Of a DNA stretch of 64,000 bases, positions 32,460-47,776 are shown one piece after another. Source of the DNA: Paraphoma chrysanthemicola (lineage: Eukaryota > Ascomycota > Dothideomycetes > Pleosporales > Phaeosphaeriaceae); assembly GCA_020744225.1 (NCBI GenBank), contig JAGMWG010000001.1:1364001-1428000 (forward strand), read 5' to 3'. Positions within the stretch are counted from its first letter, which is position 1, and each line of letters begins with the position of its first letter. The translations under genes and the position numbers were made by a program. The notes under the pieces are model-generated. The model saw nothing but the letters and a program-made list of their open reading frames with translations, was not told the origin of the DNA and did not search any database.

Positions 32460-35400
32460 ATGTACGTCCTGCGCTCCTATGGAGCCCCTTCAACCTCGCC
32501 CTCTCGTGGTGTTGAAGAAGACTGCTTCGTCGACCAGCCTGAAGTCTAAGGATGATTCAACTGACTCGGCACGCTTCTCTAGGAAGTTTGGTAAGCATAT
32601 TCAAAAACGGCAACTGGAAATTCCAGAATATGCCGCCAGCTTTGTGGACTACAAGGCGCTCAAGAAGGTACACCACTGACACTGTCACGAGACCGAATCA
32701 ACACTGACATTTTGTAGCTCATCAAGAAGCTAAGCGCCACGCCGGTGATACCTCCACTCGGAGAGAGCAGGCATGGAGCTGACGCGTTGGACCCGCAAAC
32801 ATCGTTGCAGGCTAACAAAGCTACTTTCTTCTTCCGAGTAGTAAGTACTCCCTAAACATCAAATGAATCGCGCCTTACTCAGAGCACAGGAACGCGAACT
32901 CGAGAAAGTCAACACATTCTATTTGCAGAAAGAAGCTGAGGTTTGTCGTCTGCCTGGAGTATCTGAAGATGATGCTCATAATGATTGCAGTTGCGGCTAC
33001 GACTTACGACCTTGCTTGACAAGAAAAGGGTAATGCAGCAACACCCGCAATCTGTCTCCAAGACGTCGTCCCGGTACATTGCTCTCGAAGAAGGGTTGAA
33101 GCAGTTTAGCATGGATCTTAATAAGCTCGAGGTGATTGGTTCGCATGTTTCCAGTGTCACACGGCGCTAACCTGACCCAGCAATTTGTCGAAGTGAACGA
33201 GACAGCATTCTCAAAGATCCTCAAAAAGGTTCGATACCACCTCACAATTCCTACAACGACTCAAGCTGACATCTACAGTGGGACAAAACATCAAAAGTAT
33301 GTCGCACCTCGTGCGCCGTGGATACTGGCTGATTTAAGTACTAGTCAAGAGAAAAGCAGCTCTATTTGTCCAGAGCAGTCGAAGTCCAGCCATGTTTCAA
33401 CCGCGAGATTATCAGCACCCTCTCAGATCAGGCAACGCAAGCCCTGCTTGACTTCTCTGGTTGGGCTGAGGGCGAAGGAGTTCATGCGCCTCTCGCGGCG
33501 GCTGAACCAAGAGTCTCTGAACCAGCCTTTGAGGCGCGGATTGAGCTTGACAACCAGTTCATACAGGCGATCAATTCCGCTAATTCTGGCAAGATTCAAG
33601 AATGCCTGGCACGCTTATCAACTCTGCCCGATGCGCGGGATCAAGTGTCTCGCGCCTTCCTGAGCACAGTCTCGGATGCTCCAGAGGCAGCATTGAAACT
33701 TCTTCTTGACTCCGAGCTGGTCAACCTCGCTCAAGAGGACGAAATCAACGAACGAAATTGCCTCCACAAAGCAGCAATCAAAGGCCGTTTGGAGGTTCTC
33801 AAGCTCGGACTGGCCAATAATGTTGATGTTCATTCGACCGATGTCTACGGCCGTTTACCGTTACACTACGCATGCATGCATGGGCATGTCGAACTTGTCC
33901 AACAGCTCGTCAGCACGGCCCCGAAAACGGTAAACTTCCGTGATCAGGACAGCTTCACTCCATTGATTCATGCAATCGTACATTCGAAGCTTGCTTGTGT
34001 GCAATTACTCCTCGCGAGCGGTGCCGATATGAGTCGATTAGGACCTGGGGAGCATGTTCCTCTCAATCTGGCGTGCCAGTACGCTTCGCTTGAAGTTCTC
34101 GAGCTACTCCTGCAGCGATCTACTGAGATGCTTCCGGACGCTGAAGGCCTGTATCCGCAGCATCTTGTCGCAAGATCAGGCAAGAGCCCGCAGATGCTGC
34201 TTTTGCTACAAAAGTACGGCGCAAATCTCGACCAACCCGACAAGCTCTACCAGTGGACTCCCATATTCCATTCAGCAAGCGAAGGCCACGTCGAATGTCT
34301 CCAGACTTTGCTCCAGTGTGGCGTTGATGTCGACATAATAGACGAGAAAGGTTTATCAGCGATGTATTATGCAACGTGGGAAGGCCATCTCGAGTGCATG
34401 AGACTGCTCGCCTCTGTTGGACGTGGAGTGGGATTAACGACACAGAATCAGACCTCTCCACGTTTGACTTCCAACAGTATGTCAAGTTCGATGCCCGCCC
34501 CCATGGAGCTCGAAAACGACATAGAAGGCATTCCCGAGTTCATCCTTCCCCCGCCAATCATTCCTTTCCGAAGATATGGACACAACTTCTTGGACACCAA
34601 GACATTTGTAGTCATCAGCTTTGAGAGAGTAGGCAAGGATGCAATCCGCTTCTATGACGCGCAAAAGTATCCTGCCGCAAGACTGACTATCTCTTCCAAG
34701 AGCTCGGACTTGATTCCACGAAACATCCTCCTTCCGATTCAAGATGAGTTCAAAATCATCTCGTTCCAGATTGAAAACATCGATACCTTCTCCATCGACT
34801 TCGACGTGTACCCGACAATCGGATCAAAGGTCATCGCACGCAGCGTGGCATCTTCCAAGGTCTTCACCGATCGGTCCCGAAGCACAGGTCGCTGGCATCT
34901 TGAGCTGTTCGACCCTAGGCTCCGTTCTGTCGGTCAGGTCACATTCGAGTTCCAGGTCGTAAAACCCTTCCATGGCATCCCACTTGAGATTACACACTTC
35001 GCGACGTACTGGAAAGCGACGAGTCAACTGGATTCTCAACCTCACACTCTCATCACCGGATCGAGCCTATCAGGAGAATATGTGCGCTTTTTCGTGCAAC
35101 TCACAGCCGACGGTGTGCCGGTCTTACATCCACGATGGAAGATCAACCATCAGGGACTTGAGGTTCCTGTCAACATTTTGACGTACGAACAATTCGCGGC
35201 AATTGGTGCGCACCAGAATGCTGTGACAGCTTCCCAGCTTGCAGCTGATTTGCACACCGCAACATCCAGCGATATTCCTGCAATCTACCAAGCCATGGCG
35301 TCCTCCTTCATTACGCTGAAAGACGCTCTATCACTGCTGCCAGCGTACATACATGTCGAGCTGCATGTCCTATTCCCATCAAGGCTGGAAGAAGAGCGTC

Positions 35401-36048
35401 TCAAGCTAGGGCCAACACACGACATGAACGATTTTGCGGACCGTATCCTGACTGTTGTATTTGAACACGCGCGACTGCTTAGAGAACAGGGCGCTGGGGA
35501 AATCGACGGCACATTGCGTAGTGTGCTATTCAGTTCTTTCAATCAAGACATTTGCACTGTCTTGAACTGGAAACAGCCGAATTGTATGTTCCCATTGAGT
35601 AGTACAAGAAGCCTACTGACGTCTTTGCAGATCCCGTGCTTCTTTGTAATGAGCTTGGTGCAGACACAACTCGGTCTCCGTCTGGATCAACACATGTGGT
35701 ACGCAGCAGCGGCCGCACGACAATCTCGGTCAAGGAGGCTGTTCAAATTGCTCGCGACAACAACTTCATGGGGCTGATTTGCAGCTCGCGACTTTTGGTC
35801 AGTTCCAGTTTAAGCACTCAAATATGCCATGCTAATACACACGGCAGAGTCTCGCGCCGGCACTCATCGAATCAATCAAAACGGCCGGCCTGGTCCTCGT
35901 CACCGATATCACAGATTCAGATGAGGATGGCAGTGGACGTACCGGCCCGGCCATAGCGCAACCTCGTCAGCAAACCACACCGGACGGAGTGGATGGATAT
36001 CTGAAAGGCAATGGTGTGCTGTGCTTCAATGAGACGGTCGATTTGTAG
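32460..36048 (+). CDS. PHO81: PHO81/NUC-2-type CDK inhibitor (SPX-ankyrin-GDPD-like)
   Basis: Phosphate sensor that restrains the Pho80-Pho85 (PREG-PGOV) kinase when phosphate is scarce. Ten exons: 32460..32461, 32583..32667, 32718..32840, 32890..32940, 32991..33131, 33181..33228, 33279..33296, 33345..35583, 35631..35797 and 35848..36048; 1024 residues. SPX domain 1-~165 (MKFGKHIQKRQLEIPEYAA; the basic inositol-pyrophosphate face is plausible in KALKKLIKKL). Six or so ankyrin repeats span ~291-512, including the inhibitor region (HACMHGHVE-like, PLHYACMHGHVEL). A GDPD-like domain spans ~720-1000; the metal-binding E-x-D of true phosphodiesterases is replaced by V-x-F in YVRFFVQLTADGVPVLHP, so it is probably non-catalytic. 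The ATG is split by an intron (AT/G). Without that splice an in-frame ATG at 32479 would give a 35-residue alternative N-terminus. Confidence 0.92.
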
Positions 36049-36575
36049 GGCAGGTGCATTCGATAAGGGGTGCACGTCAAGCTAGTTCAGCTGGTGGCAG
36101 ATCGGTATCGCATTGTAAGAAGGAGTATTAGTGTTAGACGGAATGGCGGCAGAGCGGGTAGAACAGGCGTTCGTATATAGGACTGGTAACGCTTTATGGA
36201 AATGTTTCACGGATTGCATGAAAGACAGGCTGGGAGGGGACCTGCTCGAGCGTGGACACAAAGACGCTTGTTCAATGTAGACGATTCTGAAATTTTGACC
36301 AATGCAATCGTGTCTTATTGTTTTCATGGTCGCTTTTGCGCGTCACAACTGCGTGCTGTGCTTGGTCTTCACATCTGTGGGATCAAGCCTCGCCTTCGGC
36401 AAATGGACATGGGTGTGCGGCAAGCCGATTTGCGCTAGCGACTGTGCTCGAGAAAATGTCGGACGACGACATCATTGCGGCAACTGATCGCCTCAACGCT
36501 CTTAATTTCTCCAGCTCCACTTTCCGCTGCCAGCACTCGAACGCAACGTTCGCTGCTCCATAGAATCACCATGCG
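36049..36575. promoter_or_regulatory. Intergenic region before the UbiB-family gene
   Basis: 527 bp between PHO81 and the ABC1/UbiB gene, same strand. An out-of-frame ATG at 36571 (ATG CGA TGA) sits five bases before the chosen start and would be a minimal upstream ORF overlapping it. Nothing else recognised. Confidence 0.4.
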
Positions 36576-38541
36576 ATGATGTCAGCATTCTATGCTTTCT
36601 CTCCTCTGCTTCGCCGAAGCGGGACAATTCCGTCATGGACGTGTCGAGCATGTACGAAGTCGCAGGGCCCGGCGGCAGTACAGCGAAGTGCTTTGGCACA
36701 TAGGACGGCAGGACAACAGAGTTTCGCAACGAGGGCAGCCAGGACAAGAAATGTAGTCAAGGATGGACCTGGGCCGGGTGCTACGTCTAATGCCAGACCG
36801 AAGGCTAGGAGCAAGCGACGGAGAAGAATTGCAGTCGCTGGCGGCACTCTCACCTTAATTGGCGCTGCAGCCATCACGATTAACGACGACGCAAAGCATG
36901 CATATATTGCAGCGCAGCGGAGCTACAGGGTGCTTGGGACACTGGCCGCGAACATCAAAGAGTACGTCGTCACCCCACCAGACATGGCTCTAGCTAATCA
37001 ATGCTGTCCACAGCTATCGTGGCACTCTCAAACGTGACGCCGACCCAGACTACGACGAGCTACTCAAGGCATGCCATCTACGATGCGCAAAACGAACGCT
37101 CCGCACACTCGAGAAGAATGGATCTATCTTCATTAAACTGGGACAACATCTGAGTAGTATGAACTATCTACTACCCAATGAGTGGTGCGATACCTTCATA
37201 CCACTGCAAGACAAGTGCCCGGTCTCCTCCTACGAGTCGGTGCAGGCCATGATACTGAATGACACTGGTCACGACATCTCCGACTTTTTCTCAGAATTTC
37301 AGGAGCAGCCGATTGGCGCCGCTTCGCTAGCACAAGTCCATATCGCAAGAGTGCGGGAGACGGGTGAAAAGGTGGCGGTCAAGGTACAGCATCCGGCACT
37401 GGATGAGTGGGCCAAGCTTGACCTGGCATTGACAAGCTTCACCTTCTCTTCGCTGAAGTATTGGTTCCCTGAGTACGACCTCACTTGGCTGTCCGACGAG
37501 ATGGAGCAGTCGCTACCACAAGAGCTGGACTTTGCACTGGAAGGAAAGAACGCAATGCGAGCGCGCGAGTACTTCTCGCACGTATCTGATGCGCCCGTGA
37601 TCATCCCCAAGGTCCTGTGGGCAAAGCGACGGATTGTAGTCATGGAATATGTGTCTGGGTGTCGACCAGATGATCTCAAGACGCTGGACGCGAACGGTAT
37701 CGACAGAGACGAGGTTTCTGCCGCGCTGGCACGCGTCTTCAATGAGATGATCTTCGGAAAGGATGCACCGTTGCATTGCGATCCGCACGGCGGCAACATT
37801 GCCATCAAATACAGCCCGAACCGACGGGGCAAAGCAAACTTTGACGTTGTGCTTTACGATCATGGACTGTATCGTGATATACCGCTTGGCCTGCGCCGCG
37901 CGTATGCGCATCTCTGGCTTGCAGTTTTGGATGCCGATGAAGATGGGATGCGCAAGTATGCCTATGAAGTGGCGGGCATCGGCGAGGAGCATTTCCCCTT
38001 GTTCGCTTCTGCGATCACAGGCAGAGACTACACAGTACTAGCCAAGAAGGAGGGCGGTGCTGGCGGCGTCATGACGAGTAGGACCAATGAGGAGAAGAAG
38101 GTTATTGGGGATGCATTGGGCGAAGGCATGTTGGAGAGCTTGATTCAGCTGCTGGGGCAGGTGCCGAGGGTCATTCTACTGATTCTGAAGACAAACGACC
38201 TCAGTAAGTCATGATGCAGCTCGCATTTGAAATGTTTCTAACAATCGCCAGCCCGCTCCCTTGACGAAGGCCTCCAGACTCGACAGGGCCCATTGCGCAC
38301 ATTTCTTATCCTCGCGCGGTATGCCTCACGAACAGTATATGAAGAGTCACTCGACAACCTTCATGGGAGCATTCTGTGGCCTCGCAATTTCATCACCTGG
38401 CTGAGTGCATGGAGTAGACATATGCGAGTTGAGCTCCAATTGAGCAGCTACGAGACGTACTTGAAGCTTAGAGCTATATTGGGCTTACAGCAGATGGCGA
38501 TCGGCGGAGAGGGAGCGAGAAACAGCTTCCGCGAAACATGA
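36576..38541 (+). CDS. MCP2: ABC1/UbiB-family mitochondrial protein (MCP2/ADCK1-like)
   Basis: Exons 36576..36961, 37014..38203 and 38252..38541; 621 residues. Atypical protein-kinase-like fold of the UbiB family, acting at the mitochondrial inner membrane in lipid and coenzyme Q homeostasis. Residues 1-~75 are Arg/Ser-rich (targeting region), followed by a hydrophobic segment (VAGGTLTLIGAAAITI). Family motifs in order: KxGQ (KLGQHLSS), Ala-rich loop (IGAASLAQVH), the lysine of VAVKVQHP, the ExD region (QELDFALEGKNA), catalytic HCDPHGGN and the metal-binding DHG (LYDHGLYRDI). The wording NYLLPNEWCDTFIPLQDKCP matches the Mcp2/ADCK1 branch rather than Coq8. All kinase-like motifs are intact. 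The start is Met at 36576, with a second Met directly after it. Confidence 0.9.
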
Positions 38542-39915
38542 GAGCATGATGTTACCAATAGACCGGAGTCAAGATAGACCACGTACATTAGTGTGGCGGT
38601 GCAATGATCGCCGCAAACGCGATACGTGCCCTGTCCAGCTGATGTTGGATGTGACTCGTGCCTTGAAGTATTGAATCTACGCGTGTTCGAGGCTGAGCGG
38701 CGAATCCAAAGCTTATCAGTCCCAGAGCAGTGGCCGAAGACGGAAATTCCCCTGACCGGGGGAACGACCATAAACCGAGATCTGGGTACAACCTTCTACA
38801 CAGGTTCACATACCGGCAGGACGAGCCGAACACCAACGGTGGAGAATCTAGACAAGGACAACAATGACGCGCAGCAAGGCCTGAACAGGTGGTCCAAGGC
38901 GGATACGCGGATCACCCGGAAGACTGGGTAGGCGGGCGGAGGGCGCTTGACGAGTGGCAGCGCAAACTAGACGAGAAGTACGAGGCCTGTGCAATTGGTG
39001 TTGATGACGACGTGAGGCGGATGATTCGCCTTGTGCTCTAAACGGCGTATACAGAGCGGTTGCTGCTGTGAGCTGACAGGGAGGAGGGTCTGAGAGGGGG
39101 GTGGCAGTACGCGCGACTAGACGCAGGGTGAGAAACACAGAGCTATCAGAAACGTTTCAAGTAGCATGACCTGCCACGTGCAGTGTTCTTCCAGCACGGA
39201 TACATGTGCAGGACGTCTGGTGTGTGCGTGCGGTTGGTGGTTCGAGATTGGCGCCGACAGGGAACGCTGGGTTTGACATCATCGAGACGGCCGCTCGCAA
39301 ACGCTCGCAGCATGAACACGCGTGCGCTATTTTCAGCGCAAGTGTTGCTGGCGCTTGGAGGGGAGTTGTCGCTGTGCTGTGCTGTGTACTACTGCTGGCT
39401 TATGCCCGTGACGCTCACTTGCGCGCCCTGCAGGCCAATCCACAGTTCGCAGGAAGGTCCCAAAGCAGCGCACCAAAGCCGCAGCGTTAAGGTTGGTTCA
39501 GCGGGGCAACCGCCAAGGCAGCGAGTTGCAGCTTCCCGAACGCAGCGCCGCACCACCAGGCCGCCATCACCGCGTCGTACATGTGTGTTTTGCGAGCAGA
39601 GAGCGAGCATCCAGCAGCGATTGCAAACAATTGCATAAGCCGCGCGAGCTACCCGGTGGCGGCTCCTTCTCGGCCAGCAGCATCGCGAGCGCCGCACTGC
39701 ACGCCTTTGTAACTGCGCACGGGCTGTCCCATCCGCACAGCCTCCCTCCACCTCCACCCTCGTCGACCTCCGCCTGAGCCTGCCCAGAGAAGCGTCCTCG
39801 AGCCCCACGATACGACTGACGGGCCCTCTCTACCACGGCGAGCTCTGAGAGCCGCACCTCTCCTCCTCCTCCCTCTCCTCCACCCACCCGCGCCATCTGA
39901 GCTCCACCGCGCATC
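38542..39915. promoter_or_regulatory. Intergenic region and long pyrimidine-rich leader of the HECT ligase gene
   Basis: 1.37 kb. The first 700 bp hold nothing I recognise. From about 39700 to 39915 the plus strand is extremely C/T-rich with runs such as CCTCCTCCTCCC and CACCCACCCG, typical of highly expressed fungal housekeeping promoters. Open frames here on both strands are compositional artefacts. Confidence 0.45.
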
Positions 39916-42730
<2,815 letters not shown>

Positions 42731-43448
42731 ACAGAACACCCTCGTCCGGTGCGGGGGAGCGCAAAAGAGGTGGAGGGAGGTGGTTACAGGCATACGCGTT
42801 GCCGTGCCGCTGTACAAAACAAAGTGGGAGAAGGTGCCGCCGCTACGGGTCGGATACTGGGACTATATGTAGCATTTTTCTTTCTTCTAGTACTGAGTCT
42901 GCGCATTGCCACGACACATATTGGCGTTGTGGGCGGGGAGACGACTTTGAATAGGCTAGGAGGGAATCGAGGGTGGACTATCGCCCTTTTTTTTCTCATC
43001 ATCAGTTATATATGCAAGCGCTGTGTGAAGCATTGGGACCTGTTCTGAACATGGATGCGAACGTGATTTCTGTGTTACTAGAAGCGAGATCCAAACTCCC
43101 TTGCACTATATGCAACTGAATGACTCGTGGAGTTGATCATCGCACCAACGACGAGATACGCTGACGAGGGATAAGAAGGAGAGAGATGAGATTGATATTG
43201 TTTGATTCATTCAAAATACTGCGACGAGCTATATTCTCAAGCTCATGTGCGGCCTCCTCAAACTTGACCTCACGGCGACGGAACTGACATGTGCTCATCG
43301 TATCTTGCAGCTACATTTCGCCAAATAACGCCCAAACGCCATGCTTTACCAAGATGTCCCGAGATACATGCTTGACGAACGAGATGAGATGGTGTCGATT
43401 ACGGAAATAGGAACACCCGAGAGAACCACCCTGATGTTTCTATCTATC
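42731..43448. terminator. Convergent 3' region, HECT ligase / PP2C
   Basis: 718 bp between two convergent stop codons. Contains T-rich tracts (for example CCTTTTTTTTCTC near 42985) and AT-rich stretches suited to 3' end formation on the plus strand. No gene supported. Confidence 0.4.
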
Positions 43449-45339
43449 TTATAGCTTGGCTTTTGGTTCCGGGGCTGCTGCGCTAGCTTCCTTGTTCAGA
43501 GTGACGCTGCCGTTTGGATTGCCTTCGCCAAAGAAGATGACTTCGACGGTCAAATCGTCCCTACTCGCAGGTTAGTCATAGTTTCACACAAACATGTGGT
43601 GGCGGAAAAACGTACCTATATCGTCTCGAAAATGGACTCGGCAATGTAAGCAACGCGCTCAACTGGTCCTGGTCTTTTCCACCTAGTGCGTTGCGAACAA
43701 GATGGGTCGCCGCATTCTTGTCCTCGACGACAAAGCGCTCGTTCATGCTGGTCTTCGTGCCCCATTGCTGTTGGCGAATTGGGGCGCGTTGGCCCTCGCC
43801 GCTCTCGCGGCCCTTTTGCTCGACGGGCAGTTGCTTTTCAGAGGTCCACCAGCTCTTGAGCCACGTTTGTGTTTGCGAGTCTTTGGTCTTTGAAGATCCT
43901 TGCGCATCGAGCCATTGGCCGACGAGGCCGACGACTTCTTCGTTGGTAAGCATTTCCCAGAGCCCGTCCGTGGCCATGACTACAAAGTCGCCCTTTTCAG
44001 GCTCGACTTTGGTCGTGGTGATGATGGGCTCGGCAGTAACGTAAGGGGGGGTTTTGAGCAGCGAGGATTGTGTGCGGGCAAAGTACAGCTTCTTCAGCTC
44101 CTCGTTTGTCTGGATGGACCATTTGTAGTATGCGTCGCCAAATGCACGAGAGGGTTCTAGTCCGCCGAGGATGCGACCGTTTCTGACAACATTGGGCTCG
44201 CCAGGATGCTCTTTACGCAGGCGCTCTGCCTCGCTGGTAGTGCCACCGGTCTGATCTTCAGAAAGCGGAGTAGCAGTCCACTTGCCGTTGGTGCCTCTCC
44301 GTCCAAGCACTGCGCGGGAGTCACCAGTGCATGCGACCCGGAGAAGCTTTGATCGGCTGTCGTAGAAAGATAGCAGAGCGCAGGAGCCTGACAGGGCCGG
44401 GGCAAGCAGCTCGGCCGCGGCGACCTTCGATTGGGCTTTCCGCACCTTCTTGACGGACTCGTGCACGATCTCGTTGTCTAGGCGAATGAAACCGGTCTTG
44501 ATTGCATTGTCGATGGCTTCTGGAGTCGGGAAGCGGAGTGCGGGGTTTTCGACAGCAGACTTGTAGGTCGAGTTCAACTCGCGCGCGACGAAGGAGATGA
44601 GAGTCTGGCGAAGTTTGGCAGAGGTCACCCAGCCACTATGCGAGTCAGCAACTTCGCTCATAGGCCACGGCAAGGGCACCATGGGCACCTACCTGTGACC
44701 ATCGAACACGCCCCAGAACATCCAGTCGCTTGCGGGCGGGCCGTCGGTAGCGGCCAGGTCCGAGGGCACCTCGATGATCTTCTCGGCGTGGTCGTCCTCG
44801 ATGGGGTCGTTGCTCGGTATCTGCACCACATCGTAGCGCACGACGCCCTGGCCACGTCCCACAAGCCACGACTCCTCGTTCTTGCGCAGCTTGGCCGTTG
44901 TCTGGTCGGGGTCGAGCATCTCCAGCACCTTTCTGCCGTAGTCGTCCGTCTCTTTTGCCAGCGGGCCGGGGCCGGTGATGGTGCCGGTGTACAGCTCGCT
45001 TGGACCGACTACCAGGGCCTTGCGCGTGGGCTCGCCGCTGGTGATGTTGGTGATGTTCCGGGCCTGGTCGGCGGGCGATGTCGAGTTGGCCGACGACTGG
45101 TTGCCGTTGTAAGCATAGAATGCGCCCGAGGCGACGGCGGCAGCTACCAGGGCTCCCGTGATGGCTCGAAACTGCATCGACGAGGAGAGGATCACGGGCG
45201 AGGCTCGCGGGCGGACGTGGTGGTGCGCACGGAAGACTAGGCCATTGCTGGGCGCGAAGATGGCGGCGCGGCTGCGGGCGAACTTGCGCAGACACGGGCG
45301 ACGGGCAGAGCGGAAGACTTGAAAGGCTGCCCGACGCAT
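43449..45339 (-). CDS. Mitochondrial PP2C-family Ser/Thr phosphatase (Ptc5-like)
   Basis: Exons in coding order: 44693..45339, 43616..44635 and 43449..43560; 592 residues. Metal-dependent protein phosphatase. The N-terminus is Arg-rich and free of acidic residues for ~55 residues (mitochondrial presequence), followed by one hydrophobic helix (~58-75, AITGALVAAAVASGAFYAY). That arrangement is like yeast Ptc5, a pyruvate dehydrogenase phosphatase. Catalytic motifs: GVFDGH/SGW (split by intron 1), ACTGDSRAVLG, VMATDGLWEM and DDLTVEVIFFG near the C-terminus, which supply the metal-binding aspartates. A long insertion (~455-530, KSWWTSEKQ...) separates the last two motifs, as in filamentous-fungal homologues. 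Substrate assignment to pyruvate dehydrogenase is inference. The last exon adds only ~37 residues but holds the essential DD motif, which supports the splice. Confidence 0.88.
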
Positions 45340-45699
45340 CTCCTGGAATCGTGAATGTGGGCTTGACGTGCGGTTGCGGTTGGCAGGTCAAGCTCCGGCA
45401 GGTGAAATCATAGCCTACGCCTGGCCCACAGGGAAGAGCAGCCGGGGCCGCTAGCCATCACCCAATGACCGCCACTCTGGACAGAAGCGTTTGCCTCAAC
45501 CACGAACACGACGTCACAAATCGTCCCATCCGTGCCAAATTTATTCCAAGCTGCTCGAGGCTTCGTTTTGTTTGCCTGCATCAAGCTTGCAAATCCACAG
45601 AGTCAAATCCGTTCACTGTTGGCATTTTTTGGACACTAGCTGCTGGAGTATAGCCATTTTGCAGCAGACTCTCAAATTTCCATAGTCGGCCAACACCCC
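45340..45699. promoter_or_regulatory. Shared divergent promoter region, PP2C / TCF25
   Basis: 360 bp between the two divergent start codons, so both genes are presumably driven from here. No specific site recognised. Confidence 0.4.
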
Positions 45700-47776
45700 A
45701 TGTCTTCACGCGCGTTGCGCCGTGCTCAGCGCGAGCTCGAAGAAAAGCAGTTGCAAGAGAAGCTTGCGCAGGAAGAGCACGGCCAAGAAGATGATGAGTC
45801 AGAAGAAGACATAGCACCTAAGACGAAAGCAAAACCGAGCCTCTTCGCCATGCTTGGAGACGGTGGCGACGATGAGGATGATGACGACGACGACGAGGAA
45901 GCAGATGAGCAGCAGCTAGAAACCGAACGCAAAGCAGAAGTCAATACTGCCCCATCATCAAAACCAAAGAAGAGCAAGAAGAAAAAGAAGAAAGCAAAGG
46001 CCAAAAATGCAGCAGTTGGACCATCAGCCAGCAACGCAAAATCTGACGAAACCTCCGGCCTGGACGAGATCGACCAAGCACTGCTGGCTCTCAAACTCAC
46101 AGCAAACACCCAGACCAGCACGGAAGCTGAACAGGATTCCGCCATTGGTGAGGAAGTGAAGCAGCTATGTTCAGTAGTAAAGGTAGACACGCAGCAATTA
46201 CATGCAGCGAACGAGATGAAAAAGCTCTTTGGTCGAGCTGCACTCCAAAACGTTGACGACGAAGCACAAGCACGTCCGCGAGGGCAAGGCGGTATTGCTG
46301 CAGCGGTCGCTGGACGCAATGCGCCAGGTGCACGTGGGCTAGCATCGCTAGGGCTACGGCGCAACATCTTCGTTCAAGGAAAGGAGGAATGGCCTCGCGC
46401 AACGTCTGGCGGGCTGAGTATGGAGCTTGTCGAGAAACGAGCAGACGGAACAGTAAAATACAAGTTTGTTCACAACCGGACATATCAAGAAGTACAGCAG
46501 CAGTTTCTAGTATGCGTGGGGAGTATGGACCCTGAGCGCATGATTCAGTTGTTGCACCTGAACCGTAAGTATGCACTACAACACGTTACCTGTTGACTAC
46601 TGACAGGCCACAGCTTACCACATCTCGACACTCTTACAAGTATCAGAAATCGCGAAACAACAGCGAGATAACGCAACGGCTTCTGATCTCCTTGAGCGAG
46701 CCCTCTTCACCTTTGGTCGTTCAGTTCACTCGACCTTTTCCACGAACTTGGCAGCCGGCAAGGCACGTCTCGACTTCCATTACCCAGAAAACCGCGAATT
46801 CTGGCTGGCTATCTGGAGATACATCGGCACCTTGACTGTTCGAGCCACTTGGCGAACAGCGCTTGAATGGGCCAAACTGATGCTGGCCATGGATCCTGAA
46901 CAAGATCCGTACTGCATACGACTTCTGATCGACCAGCTAGCATTGCGTGGCCGTGATCCGCAAGCAGTGGTTGATTTGGTGGAAGCAGACTATTTGCAGC
47001 GTCTATGGAAGGTGCCGCCCAATCTCGCATTCAGCGTCGCTTTGGCCCATGATCGACTGAAGCAGCCGCAAAAGGCCCGTTCAACGTTGCGAAATGCGGT
47101 CAAGGAGTATCCTTGGCTAGCCTCGCGACTGTGCAAGGAACTCGACATTGCGCCAATTCCAAAATCAGTCTGGGGCAAAGAACCAAATAGTGACTACCAG
47201 GAGATTCTTTGCCAGCTTTATGTTTCAAAAGCGAAGGACTTGTGGAACACGACCAAGGCCACAAGTCTGCTGGTTGAAGTCTGCTACACTTTCGAGGAAG
47301 AGCTGGGCGCAGGCGAGGATCCCTACTGGCTTGCGCAAATACCAGAGATGGATCTGGCGCGGCACATCATCCTCTCCGACAATCAAAGCTTGATGGCGTT
47401 GCTGGACACTCGCATCAAGTCAAGATATACCTCAGTCTCTGATCCGCTTCCGCCAGACAACAGCTTGCCGTCGTACGATCTGAACGGCGGACAGCGCGAT
47501 TCCACAAATCGAGCGCAGTTGCTGGCTACTTTGGAAGAGCTTCGTCGGTACTTCCAGGGCATCAACATTGAGAATCTCGTTGGAGAGGGTATCACCGAAC
47601 AGAACCTTGTTGGTGCAGTCGAGGGAGCAGGCAGCAGTATGGAGGAGTTCCAGAGGAATACGGACCGTTTTCAGGCTGTGCGTTTACGGCTACAACAAGC
47701 CGGTGTGGAGGTAGTGTTTGACCAAGATGGCCAAGACCAAGACGAGTTGGAGGTAGAGTCGGAGGACACTGACTAG
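45700..47776 (+). CDS. RQC1: TCF25/RQC1-family ribosome quality-control protein
   Basis: Exons 45700..46564 and 46614..47776 (49-bp intron); 675 residues. Family members (Rqc1/TCF25/Nulp1) are subunits of the ribosome quality-control complex on 60S subunits with stalled nascent chains. The N-terminus is polar: an acidic run at ~55-75 and a lysine-rich run at ~90-100. The conserved TCF25 domain occupies ~225-600, with blocks NIFVQGKEEWPR, MELVEKRADGTVKY, HLNPYHISTLLQVSEI (crossing the splice) and FWLAIWRYIG. A helical tail ends acidic (VESEDTD). The intron was placed by the HLN/PYHIS continuity; an acceptor eight bases upstream at TGACAG would break the frame. Nuclear roles reported for animal TCF25 are not evident here. 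Confidence 0.91.

Noticed and set aside
45726..46367. 213-codon minus-strand frame rich in Ser/Phe opposite TCF25 exon 1
   Set aside because: It is the antisense of Glu/Asp/Lys-rich codons (GAA/GAG/AAG read as TTC/CTC/CTT) and has no independent features.
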